The position numbers and the translations under genes were made by a program. Below, piece after piece: positions 27,427-35,358 of a stretch of 64,000 nt of DNA; positions within the stretch are counted from its first letter, which is position 1; the number at the start of each line of letters is the position of its first letter. A model generated the notes under the pieces. That model was not told the origin of the DNA. It made no database searches and saw only the letters and a list, made by a program, of their open reading frames with translations. Source of the stretch: Lederbergia citrisecunda (GTDB taxonomy: Bacteria > Bacillota > Bacilli > Bacillales > Bacillaceae_C); assembly GCF_018343695.1 (NCBI RefSeq), contig NZ_JAGYPJ010000001.1:3087992-3151991 (forward strand), in the 5' to 3' direction.

Positions 27427-28728
27427 ATGAATATTTTACATGCCTTTTTCTCGATATTAATATGGGCAATTGAAATAAATACCGGACTCCTTCTTGGATT
27501 CTCATTGGTCGAAACAGATCTTAAGAGCATTGTGAAAAAGCTGTTGCCAGTCAGTATCACAGCTGGTTGTATCTATTATTTATTTCATACTTATATAAGT
27601 CTACTTCCTGTACTATATTGCGCATTAATCCCTATATTATTTTTACTACTTAAATTACCCCTGAAACAAATAACTATTGGAGTGCTGTTAGCACTGACAT
27701 TCGACTTAAGTATTGTAAAAATTTTAGAATATAATCTACTAGATATACTTTTATTGAGCAGCCATATAGAAAAGGATACAGGCATCAAGCTATCATTGGA
27801 TCTATTTGTCGCTCTTAACAATGTTTTAATTGGTTATATTATTTTTCATAAAACCCCTTCCTTATTTCCTAAGGTTTGGTTTGAAAAAAATGTTCTTGGT
27901 ATAGGAAACCAAAATGTAAATATTTTCTTTGTTATCGTTTTACTGTTCCTTGTTGATCTAGGACTCTACTATTCATATACGGAGCTTCCTTTTTTTAGAT
28001 TAAGTTTTCGTATTTTTTTAACTTTTTGGATCACAATCATTTGTATTTTCATTGTATTTTTTTTAAGAACTTCTATTGTATACAAATTAGAGCGTTCACA
28101 ATTCTTTCTCGACCGTCAGCATCAAGAGGACCTGCTTTCTTATTACAGCATCATTCGCTCCCAACGCCATGACTTCAATATTCATATAAATACGATCTAT
28201 TCTTTGCTCAATCGTCAAGATTATGAATCTAGCAAAGAATATATTAAATACATGGTGGCGGATACGAAATATATCAATGATTTACTTCCCCTTCATCATC
28301 CAGCAATCGGGGCTATACTGAATACATTTAAAGAGCTTGCGGCTCAAAAAGGGATTCAAATTAAGTATTTTATTTATGATGATTTACGGACGACGCCCTG
28401 TTCTGTTTACGAAATGAATAAAATAATAGGAAATCTCATCCAAAATGCGGTTGAAGAAGTAGAATACAAGCAAAAAGAAGCACGGGTAATCGAAGTGCAA
28501 ATTGCAAAAGAAAGAGACAATATTGTAATTACAGTCACCAATGCAACTGAAATGGCTGAGCAGGATTTACAGAAAATCTTTAATAGTGGACATACAACCA
28601 AAAAGGCACATGAAGGAATCGGGTTACCAACTGTACAAAATATCGTATCGAAATATAAAGGTGTCGTATATCCAATTCTTAGCGATGGAAATATTAGCTT
28701 TATTGTTCGAATTCCAACTTCCTTATAG
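27427..28728 (+). CDS. AgrC/ComD-like sensor histidine kinase (HPK10, GHKL)
   Basis: A 433-residue kinase with about six or seven membrane helices in residues 5-215 and no extracellular domain of size. Then come a helical linker, an H-box of the HPK10 type with H248 (RSQRHDFNIHINTIYSLL), and a GHKL ATPase with N box NLIQNAVEE and a GIGL lid. Kinases of this type sense small peptides (AgrC, ComD) or membrane stress (NatK-like). The ATG follows AAGGTGA. It lies 12 bases before a LytTR regulator gene, its evident partner. No agrB-like peptide protease gene is near. Confidence 0.88.
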   Translation: MNILHAFFSILIWAIEINTGLLLGFSLVETDLKSIVKKLLPVSITAGCIYYLFHTYISLLPVLYCALIPILFLLLKLPLKQITIGVLLALTFDLSIVKILEYNLLDILLLSSHIEKDTGIKLSLDLFVALNNVLIGYIIFHKTPSLFPKVWFEKNVLGIGNQNVNIFFVIVLLFLVDLGLYYSYTELPFFRLSFRIFLTFWITIICIFIVFFLRTSIVYKLERSQFFLDRQHQEDLLSYYSIIRSQRHDFNIHINTIYSLLNRQDYESSKEYIKYMVADTKYINDLLPLHHPAIGAILNTFKELAAQKGIQIKYFIYDDLRTTPCSVYEMNKIIGNLIQNAVEEVEYKQKEARVIEVQIAKERDNIVITVTNATEMAEQDLQKIFNSGHTTKKAHEGIGLPTVQNIVSKYKGVVYPILSDGNISFIVRIPTSL

Positions 28729-28749
28729 TCTAGCTCGGAGGTGAAGACT

Positions 28750-29487
28750 CTGGAAATCAATGTGTTACTCGTAGATGACGATCAAACGTGCATTGAATCA
28801 TTGAAAACAAGCTTAAGATCCTTTTCCTTTATTAATATAGTCGGTGAAGTAAACAACGCGTTTGATGCCATTTGTTTTTTGCAGAAAAATGGAGTTGACC
28901 TCATATTTTTAGATATCGAAATGGACGAAACGAATGGGTTGGAGTTGGCAAATCATTTAAAATCAACACATCCAGACATTTTAGTCATCTTTGTGACTGG
29001 GCATCCCGGCTTTGCCCTTAAGAGTTTTGAGGTACATCCTGTTGATTACTTAACAAAACCAATTAATATGCTCCGCCTCGAGAAAGCATTGGAAAAGGTA
29101 AAAGAAATTAAAAATCCTCATACTCCTAAATTCGATCAAAAAATTGGAATAAAGGTTTCCGGAGGCATTCGAATTGTAAATGTGAATGATATTTTATTTT
29201 TAGAAAAAAGAGGAAGAAAGGTTTTTATCGAATGTGACGAAGGGGATTCATTCGATTGCAGCGAGTCTATGCAAACATTAGAAATGATTTTTTCCCAATA
29301 TGGGTTTTTCCGTTCGCACCAATCATTCCTTGTCGCCATTGACAAGATCAAGGCCATTTATCCGGATTCATTTACACGATCCTATTTAATCGAGATGAAT
29401 CACAACGAAATGAAACTACCATTAAGCAGGAATAAGTACCAGGAATTAAAGGATTTGCTATATTCAAAAGGAGTTCATATTTACTAA
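28750..29487 (+). CDS. LytTR-type response regulator
   Basis: A receiver domain with phospho-acceptor Asp in the block LIFLDIEM and a Lys in LTKP, followed by a LytTR DNA-binding domain over about the last 100 residues. The start is unclear. A GGAGGTGA site at 28736-28743 sits five to six bases before an in-frame CTG at 28750, while the only upstream in-frame start, a GTG at 28741, lies inside that site, and a GTG at 28762 is too far away. I place it at the CTG, giving 245 residues. With the AgrC-like kinase it forms a two-component system; binding sites are not identified. Confidence 0.85.
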   Translation: MEINVLLVDDDQTCIESLKTSLRSFSFINIVGEVNNAFDAICFLQKNGVDLIFLDIEMDETNGLELANHLKSTHPDILVIFVTGHPGFALKSFEVHPVDYLTKPINMLRLEKALEKVKEIKNPHTPKFDQKIGIKVSGGIRIVNVNDILFLEKRGRKVFIECDEGDSFDCSESMQTLEMIFSQYGFFRSHQSFLVAIDKIKAIYPDSFTRSYLIEMNHNEMKLPLSRNKYQELKDLLYSKGVHIY

Positions 29488-29521
29488 AAGCAACCCTGCA
29501 ATTTATAGCAGGGTTGCTTTC
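29487..29521. terminator. Bidirectional terminator
   Basis: AAAGCAACCCTGC-aatttata-GCAGGGTTGCTTT, a perfect 13-bp stem, lies between the response regulator and the converging yxlG. Confidence 0.9.
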
Positions 29522-30298
29522 TTAATAGCTTTCATATTTTTTAAATAAATATACAGTTAATCCGAAAACACACAGTATTAGGGCAATACTAGAAAACATC
29601 ATTGTTCCAAATGCATCTCCCCATGTTCCTGAAGCTAGATAGGAGCTAGCGTGATTTAATGCATTCGAAGGACTCCATCCCATGAATTTCGGGAAAAGGG
29701 AACCACATAAGGCAAGTGCTGCTACAGTTAGTAGGCTTGCTCCAGCAACACCCCCCACTTTTTTAAATACTGTCCCTGCAAGTAGCGTGGCAGTCAGTGT
29801 AAACAAAATCCAAATACTATAAACCCCTAGACTAGCAAAAAACCGCTTGATTTCCACTTCTTCGAATAATATATTCGTATAATAATAGGACAATCCATAA
29901 CCAATAATAAAAGAGGCTAACAAGATAATGGCATTGGCGACCCATTTGCTGGTAATATATTGATATGCTTGAACAGGGCGCGCCATTACTAAGGAAAGCG
30001 CTCCGCTATTTCTTTCCTGCACAATGCTCCCCATCACACTTAAAACGAATATTGCAGTTCCAATCGTTCCTATTTGTGATAAGGTCCCTGCCAGCACTTC
30101 CGCTCCCGTTGGAACAGGAAATTCAATGATGGTTCCCTCTGGTAAGTTACCCGCGGCATCCAAAATTTGCGGCATATAATATTGAGTAATAGGTTGGGAA
30201 ATGGCAAGTACACTGAGCACAATTGGCAACCAAATTAACTTTTTATCTCTCCACGCTTCTAACAGTTCTTTATTTAATAACGTAAGAAAGGTACTCAT
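29522..30298 (-). CDS. yxlG: ABC-2 permease YxlG of the sigY operon
   Basis: A 258-residue membrane protein with about six hydrophobic segments in the ABC-2 (NosY-like) pattern, including the VQERNSGALSLVMARPV block after the second helix. It overlaps the upstream ATPase gene by four bases (ATGA). Its place as last gene of a sigY-yxlC-yxlD-yxlE-yxlF-yxlG series matches B. subtilis exactly. With YxlF it forms a transporter thought to help regulate SigY activity; its substrate is not known. Confidence 0.9.
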   Translation of the reverse strand: MSTFLTLLNKELLEAWRDKKLIWLPIVLSVLAISQPITQYYMPQILDAAGNLPEGTIIEFPVPTGAEVLAGTLSQIGTIGTAIFVLSVMGSIVQERNSGALSLVMARPVQAYQYITSKWVANAIILLASFIIGYGLSYYYTNILFEEVEIKRFFASLGVYSIWILFTLTATLLAGTVFKKVGGVAGASLLTVAALALCGSLFPKFMGWSPSNALNHASSYLASGTWGDAFGTMMFSSIALILCVFGLTVYLFKKYESY

Positions 30299-31182
30299 TG
30301 ATTCACCACCTCCATGTATGCATCTTCTAATGTATGATTTTTTACTTCAAAGCGATTAATTGTCATATGATTGGTTATACAATCTTCAAGCAGTCGGTTT
30401 CGACTTGCTTCGTGTAATTTAATTTCTGCCGATGTTGGAGACGTTAACAGATACTCCTTTACATACTCCTTCGACTTAATCCAATCCTCCAATTTTTCCT
30501 CAGTGGACAGGATGAACGTTTCTTCTATTTTCCTCTTCCTTAACGAATCCAGTGATCCAGCCCACTTCACAGTTCCTTCTTTCAGCATGATGATGTGGTC
30601 ACATACTTGTTCCGCATCATGTAAAACATGAGTAGAGAACAAAATAGCCATTTTCTTTTTTAATTCCATCATAATATTCAGGACGTCACGGCGCCCAGTC
30701 GGATCGAGAGCAGATACTGGTTCATCCAGTATGAGCAACTTTGGATCGTGAAGCATCGCTTGAGCTAGTCCCAATCTTTGTTTCATTCCTCCTGAGAATC
30801 CTCCGATCCGTTTGTTTTTGGCCTCTTCCAATCCTACAAACGAAAGCATTTCATTACTTTTATTCTGCAATTCTCTTTTTGAGAGATTAGAGAGTTTCCC
30901 AGCAAATTGTAAATATTCTATAGCTGTCATCCAAGAGAAAAAAGCTGGGTATTGTGGCAAAAATCCAATGTCTTGCCGATTGATTGTTGTTCCACCTTGA
31001 AAAACAATTTTTCCAGACGTAGGGGTTAACAATCCAGATAACATGTTCAAGGTTGTCGTTTTTCCTGACCCATTCGGACCTAGAAGCGCGACACATTGAT
31101 TATGCTCAATGTTAAGTGTCAATTCCTTAACTGCTACATGTTCTTTATACTTTTTTGATAATTTTTCTACTGTTAATAGCAT
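30295..31182 (-). CDS. yxlF: ABC transporter ATP-binding protein YxlF of the sigY operon
   Basis: A 295-residue ATPase. Walker A GPNGSGKTT is near residue 35, the signature region reads FSGGMKQR, Walker B LLILDEP, and an H-loop His lies in FSTHVLHD. The C-terminal 80 residues are the usual dimer-adjacent extension. I start at the ATG at 31182, seven bases after GGAG; an ATG six bases upstream is too close to that site. It works with YxlG. Confidence 0.92.
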   Translation of the reverse strand: MLLTVEKLSKKYKEHVAVKELTLNIEHNQCVALLGPNGSGKTTTLNMLSGLLTPTSGKIVFQGGTTINRQDIGFLPQYPAFFSWMTAIEYLQFAGKLSNLSKRELQNKSNEMLSFVGLEEAKNKRIGGFSGGMKQRLGLAQAMLHDPKLLILDEPVSALDPTGRRDVLNIMMELKKKMAILFSTHVLHDAEQVCDHIIMLKEGTVKWAGSLDSLRKRKIEETFILSTEEKLEDWIKSKEYVKEYLLTSPTSAEIKLHEASRNRLLEDCITNHMTINRFEVKNHTLEDAYMEVVNQ

Positions 31183-31195
31183 TTCCATTCTCCGA

Positions 31196-31384
31196 TCAAT
31201 ATTTTTTCTTTCCGATTATAAAATAAAGTACCGGTCCTACAAGATTTCCAACGACAATGATAATAATCCATAACCATTTTGGGCCGTTTGTCTTCTCTTC
31301 CTTAATACAACTCGTAAGTGCAAAGGCCATCAGAATCACCTGCAAAATAATTAACGGTGCGATAACTTCCCATGAAATTGGCAT
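31196..31384 (-). CDS. yxlE: Small PLDc_N-like membrane protein YxlE
   Basis: A 62-residue protein with two membrane helices (about 5-25 and 38-58) joined by a short charged loop (CIKEEKTNGPKWLW), the pattern of the phospholipase-D N-terminal (PLDc_N) domain. In B. subtilis YxlE, together with YxlD and YxlC, holds SigY inactive. The ATG is one base past the yxlD stop, behind GAGGAAGAG. Confidence 0.88.
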   Translation of the reverse strand: MPISWEVIAPLIILQVILMAFALTSCIKEEKTNGPKWLWIIIIVVGNLVGPVLYFIIGKKKY

Positions 31385-31385
31385 A

Positions 31386-31595
31386 TTACTCTTCCTCCAT
31401 TTTTAGTTTTTTTTGATATGGTCGAATGACAATGAAATAATAAAAAATCGTTGGCAACGGAAATTGAATTAATCCCCATATTCCCCATAGCCAAGCAAGC
31501 GCTCCTTTTTTCTTGGCATCAATAAATAGTAACGTACTTTGTGCCAGTAAAATTGGGGAAACGAGCAATAAGGATATCATCACTTCAGAATCCAT
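31386..31595 (-). CDS. yxlD: Small membrane protein YxlD, SigY control
   Basis: A 69-residue protein with two hydrophobic helices (about 5-22 and 32-53), a Lys-rich turn between them (DAKKKGA) and a charged tail. Family length and position match YxlD, which binds YxlC to make the SigY anti-sigma complex. I start at the ATG at 31595 because GGGGTGG precedes it properly; an earlier in-frame ATG at 31610 overlaps no usable site. It overlaps the yxlC end by 11 bases. Confidence 0.85.
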   Translation of the reverse strand: MDSEVMISLLLVSPILLAQSTLLFIDAKKKGALAWLWGIWGLIQFPLPTIFYYFIVIRPYQKKLKMEEE

Positions 31596-31920
31596 TGCTT
31601 TCCACCCCATCCCTTTTATTTCTACGTCTACTTTCCGCTATTAAAATAATCGGGATAAATACAAACGCCAGTCCCTGAACCCACAAAAAAATAGGTGGCA
31701 TTTTAAAAGTAAATACAATATAGGAGGTTAATATCGCAAAGGCCGTGGCGATAAATAAAATCAATTCACGTATAAATGCCTTTTTCCGTTTTATTTTAAA
31801 TTCATTTAAAGTATTTAAAAGCTGATATTGCTCTGGAATTGCTGGTTCATATACATCTTCCATCTTCGCCATATCCTTCTTAAAACGGTTTTGCCATTCT
31901 CCTTCATTATGATTCTTCAT
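31585..31920 (-). CDS. yxlC: YxlC-like anti-sigma factor
   Basis: A 111-residue protein: a charged N-terminal domain (about 1-50) followed by two hydrophobic segments (about 55-72 and 78-98) and a basic tail. This fits a membrane-anchored anti-sigma factor. The ATG at 31920 overlaps the sigY stop by one base (TGATG), so the two are coupled, and AGGAG lies inside the last sigY codons. Its identity rests on synteny with the B. subtilis sigY operon. Confidence 0.87.
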   Translation of the reverse strand: MKNHNEGEWQNRFKKDMAKMEDVYEPAIPEQYQLLNTLNEFKIKRKKAFIRELILFIATAFAILTSYIVFTFKMPPIFLWVQGLAFVFIPIILIAESRRRNKRDGVESNGF

Positions 31921-32450
31921 CACGACCACTCCTTTCGAATTTGTTTTATTCCGTTGTGCACACGTGTCTTAACCGTTCCTTCTTTAATGTTAAGCATTGT
32001 TGCAATCTCAGGATAAGTAAAACCATAGTAATGTCTTAGTAAAATGGGGGCTCGTATATCTGGATCTAACTCGGCAAACTGACTCATGTACTCCGTCCAC
32101 TCATGGCCGCCCATAGATATATCCCATTTCACTTTACGAGTAGCATCATCTCTTGCCTTTTCAAAACGTTTTCGTTCGCGTTTTTCTTTTCTTTGATGAT
32201 CGATATAAACCCGTGATGCTATGGAAATAAGCCAAGTTGAAAATTTGGAGTCACCTTTGAAATTCGGAAGATGAACATAAGCCTTCAGCATCGTTTCCTG
32301 AGTCAAATCTTCTGTTAAGCTAGGATCAAGGCTAAGCTTTATTAAATATTTATATAAAAACATATAGTTTTTTTGAAAAAGTGCCGTGAATGCTTCATCA
32401 TTTCCCTTTTTCGCACGTGATATTAACTTTCTCTCTTCTGCCTGCTCCAA
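31920..32450 (-). CDS. sigY: ECF sigma factor SigY
   Basis: A 176-residue ECF sigma factor: region 2 around residues 25-95 ([36 protein letters not shown]) and region 4 around 125-172 ([17 protein letters not shown], a helix-turn-helix). The full reading frame is longer, but the true start is the TTG at 32450 behind AGAGGGGG. This is forced by an ECF promoter at 32489-32514, which would lie inside a longer gene, and it restores the known family length. The gene heads the yxlCDEFG operon, where it is autoregulated. Confidence 0.93.
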   Translation of the reverse strand: MEQAEERKLISRAKKGNDEAFTALFQKNYMFLYKYLIKLSLDPSLTEDLTQETMLKAYVHLPNFKGDSKFSTWLISIASRVYIDHQRKEKRERKRFEKARDDATRKVKWDISMGGHEWTEYMSQFAELDPDIRAPILLRHYYGFTYPEIATMLNIKEGTVKTRVHNGIKQIRKEWS

Positions 32451-32488
32451 CGAAACACGAACCCCCTCTCTGTTTGCTCTAATGATAT

Positions 32489-32514
32489 GACGCTCGATAT
32501 GCGACAATCGTTCA
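32489..32514 (-). promoter_or_regulatory. SigY autoregulatory promoter
   Basis: On the minus strand TGAACG (32509-32514) and CGTC (32489-32492) are separated by 16 bases, the spacing of ECF promoters and close to the known sigY promoter of B. subtilis. It lies about 40 bases before the sigY TTG. Confidence 0.8.
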
Positions 32515-32571
32515 TACAAAAATAAATATTTTTTCAAATTGTAGTTTTTTTGATTATAACTATATTTTAAA

Positions 32572-32604
32572 CACAAAAAAGCTCCTTGCCATCGTAAGAA
32601 GCTT
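32572..32604 (-). terminator. Hairpin upstream of sigY
   Basis: AAGCT-c-CTT / AAG-a-AGCTT forms an imperfect stem followed on the minus strand by seven T. It may insulate sigY from upstream transcription, though no gene is directed into it in this window. Confidence 0.4.
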
Positions 32605-32734
32605 AAATGATTCTATCCCATTTTAGCTATTAAAGTTTCGTAACAATTATTTTTTCATGGGAGTGCTAGTGTAATATAAAGAAAGGAAACCACGTACCAC
32701 TTTTTAAACTACTTATTTAGAGAGGATTTTTTTT

Positions 32735-33964
32735 ATGACAAAGTTGCTCATCCAACAAGCTAGATTAGAAACAGGCTTTGAATACATAAATGATCGAGTT
32801 CAAGGAACGAAGACGGATCTATTCGATGTTCTCATTGAGGGCGGAAAAGTAATCGAAGTTGAACAAAACATACAGGTTGAGGCAGATATTGTCATTCAGT
32901 CAGAAGGTAAATTACTTATGCCTTCTTTTAGAGAGATGCATATACACGTAGATAAAACTTATTTTAGTGGTCCTTGGAAAGCCTGCATCCCGATTACAAA
33001 AGGAATATTAACTCGGATTGAAGAAGAAGAAACTTTACTTCCTCAGCAACTTCCTGTAGCTCAACAACGTGCAGAAAAAATGATTGAGTGGCTCATATCT
33101 CAGGGACATACACATATTCGCTCCCATTGTAATGTTGACCCAAATATTGGCACTAAACATATTGAAATTACTCGGGAAGCATTTAGTAAATTTGAAAATC
33201 AAGTTACATATGATATCGTTGCCTTTCCGCAACACGGACTGCTTCGTTCAAAAGTCGAGCCATTGATGAGGGAAGCAATGAGAATGGGAGCAACTCTTGT
33301 TGGCGGAGTAGATCCTGCTACGATAGATCGAAATATTGACAAATCATTAAATACAATGATGGATATTGCAGTGGAATCGAATTCCGGATTGGATATCCAT
33401 ATTCATGATCCGAACTCCTTAGGAGCATTTCAATTTTATAAATTAGCTGACCTTACTATAAAGGCTAGCAAAGTCGGGAAAGTCACGATTAGCCACGCCA
33501 TGGCTCTTGGTGATTTAAATGGCAAGGAATTGGATGATATGATAGCAGCTTTAGTTGAAGCTGGGATTGATGTAACCTCAACTGTACCAATTAATCGACC
33601 AACGATTCCGATTCCATACCTTTACGAAAATGGAGTGCCCGTTTCTCTGGGACATGATAGCTTGACAGATCACTGGTCTCCATTTGGAACTGGCAACACT
33701 ATCGAAAAGCTTTGCGTATTAGCTGAGCGCTTCCGCTTCATAGACGAATATTCTCTTAACCGTACCTGGAAATATGCCACTGGCGGCATTACACCTTTGA
33801 ACGACATAGGTGAACAAGTATGGCCGAAAAAAGGCGATTCAGCGAATATGATACTCGTTGACGCTGTTTCTTCTTCACAAGCTGTAGCACGGCGCCTACC
33901 TATCACCCACGTATTATTCGAAGGAAATGTTGTCCGCTCAAAACTAGAGAGGGGAGAGAAATGA
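32735..33964 (+). CDS. Amidohydrolase, cytosine-deaminase-like (first of pair)
   Basis: A 409-residue metal-dependent hydrolase of the CodA-like branch. HxH is visible in MHIHVDK (about 70), the third His in DIHIHD, a further His in SHAMAL and the metal-binding Asp in GHDS. In E. coli CodA the His is followed three residues later by catalytic Glu217; here Asp stands at that place in both this and the next gene, so the substrate may not be cytosine. It overlaps the next gene by four bases (ATGA). Neighbours handle purines and pyrimidines. The ATG has AGAGAGGA in front. Confidence 0.85.
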   Translation: MTKLLIQQARLETGFEYINDRVQGTKTDLFDVLIEGGKVIEVEQNIQVEADIVIQSEGKLLMPSFREMHIHVDKTYFSGPWKACIPITKGILTRIEEEETLLPQQLPVAQQRAEKMIEWLISQGHTHIRSHCNVDPNIGTKHIEITREAFSKFENQVTYDIVAFPQHGLLRSKVEPLMREAMRMGATLVGGVDPATIDRNIDKSLNTMMDIAVESNSGLDIHIHDPNSLGAFQFYKLADLTIKASKVGKVTISHAMALGDLNGKELDDMIAALVEAGIDVTSTVPINRPTIPIPYLYENGVPVSLGHDSLTDHWSPFGTGNTIEKLCVLAERFRFIDEYSLNRTWKYATGGITPLNDIGEQVWPKKGDSANMILVDAVSSSQAVARRLPITHVLFEGNVVRSKLERGEK

Positions 33965-35196
33965 CAATGAAACAAACAAAATGGCTAACAAATGTAAAAT
34001 TAGAAGTTGGAGAACGTTTTTTAAGTAGTGGTGTTGTAGAAACTGAAACCGCTATCTTTCATTTAAAAATACATAACGGAAAAATTGTGGAACAACTATC
34101 TGAAAAAGAAATGATCCCTTCAGGTGAAGAACAACTAGATATGAAAAAAATGCTTGCAATCCCTACCTTTAAAGAAATGCATAACCATTTAGATAAAACG
34201 TATATGACACTTGATTGGAAAGCATGTATTCCCGTATCAAGTCTCAAGGAACGTCTATATTTAGAAGCCCAGGAATTAATGGAATTAGCAGGAAGCGCAA
34301 AACAGCGTGCAACGAAAATGATTGAAACATTACTAGGTTATGGTTCAACACATATTCGTACACATGTGAACATCGATCCTTATATTGGAATGAAAAATTT
34401 AGAAGGTGTCATAGCAGCGCTAGAATCATTTAAAGGAAATGTTACATATGACATTGTTGCCTTCCCGCAGCATGGGCTACTACGTGAAAACGTCCCTGCT
34501 CTGATGCGAGAAGCTTTAAGAAATGGAGCGACAATGGTTGGAGGGTTGGATCCTGCTGGAATTGACAATGCAATAGAAAAATCACTTTATGAAATAATGG
34601 ATATTGCAACAGAGTTCGATGCCGATGTAGATATTCATTTACACGACGGAGGTTTTGTTGGCTATTATACCGCGGATAAGTGGATCGATATTGTGGAAGA
34701 AGCAAAATACAAGGGGCGCACCGCACTGAGCCATTCTTTTTGTCTTGGCGATGTACCGATTCTTCAACAGGAACAGATTTCCGCTCGTCTATCAGAACAA
34801 GATGTAGCTATTATGTCAACTGTCCCTATTGGCCTAGGACGCACCTTGCCTCCAATTGAACTTTTAGATCGTCACGGAGTCCGCGTTTACTTCGGTTGTG
34901 ACGGATTTTATGATTCTTGGAGCCCCTACGGTACAGGTGATGTGTTAGAGAAAGTGACACGCTTTAGTGAATTAAACAGAAGAATTGATGAACGCTCTCT
35001 ACGTTTAGGATTGAAATGGGCAACAGGAGGAGTGACACCTTTAGACTCTTTGGGAAATAAAGTGTGGCCAAACGTTCAAGATGATGCAGATTTTGTATTT
35101 GTTGACGCAGCTTCAACAGCAGAAGTCGTAGCACGAAAGCCAGCTAATCGAAAAGTTATGGTTAAAGGTGAGTTTGTTTCAATACCGGAAATTTAA
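33961..35196 (+). CDS. Amidohydrolase, cytosine-deaminase-like (second of pair)
   Basis: A 411-residue paralogue of the preceding gene. It shares TYDIVAFPQHGLL and MREA with it, and has HxH in MHNHLDK, third His in DIHLHD, the SHSF His and Asp in GCDGFYDSW. The catalytic Glu position of CodA is Asp here too. The two proteins are clearly paralogous along their length but well diverged, so they are likely a functional pair with different substrates or an old duplication. It begins inside the previous stop (ATGA) with GGGGAGAG upstream. Confidence 0.85.
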   Translation: MTMKQTKWLTNVKLEVGERFLSSGVVETETAIFHLKIHNGKIVEQLSEKEMIPSGEEQLDMKKMLAIPTFKEMHNHLDKTYMTLDWKACIPVSSLKERLYLEAQELMELAGSAKQRATKMIETLLGYGSTHIRTHVNIDPYIGMKNLEGVIAALESFKGNVTYDIVAFPQHGLLRENVPALMREALRNGATMVGGLDPAGIDNAIEKSLYEIMDIATEFDADVDIHLHDGGFVGYYTADKWIDIVEEAKYKGRTALSHSFCLGDVPILQQEQISARLSEQDVAIMSTVPIGLGRTLPPIELLDRHGVRVYFGCDGFYDSWSPYGTGDVLEKVTRFSELNRRIDERSLRLGLKWATGGVTPLDSLGNKVWPNVQDDADFVFVDAASTAEVVARKPANRKVMVKGEFVSIPEI

Positions 35197-35316
35197 AAAA
35201 ACTTTTACATTCTCTCAAGTTGTTCGGAAGTAGAAAATAAAAAACGCCGATAATGATTAATTCGGCTCTTTCCAGCTCTTTCTTATATGTACCAATACGA
35301 CGTTCATTATATAAAA

Positions 35317-35350
35317 AAAATCAGCAGAGGAATACTCCCCTGCTGATTTT
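35317..35350. terminator. Bidirectional terminator
   Basis: AAAATCAGCAG-AGG...CC-CTGCTGATTTT, an 11-bp stem with A and T runs on both sides, between the second amidohydrolase and adenine deaminase. Confidence 0.88.
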
Positions 35351-35358
35351 ATTTCTAT

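Noticed and set aside
32451-32576. N-terminal extension of SigY to 218 residues
   Set aside because: It would include the SigY promoter itself; the TTG at 32450 gives family length and has a good ribosome site.
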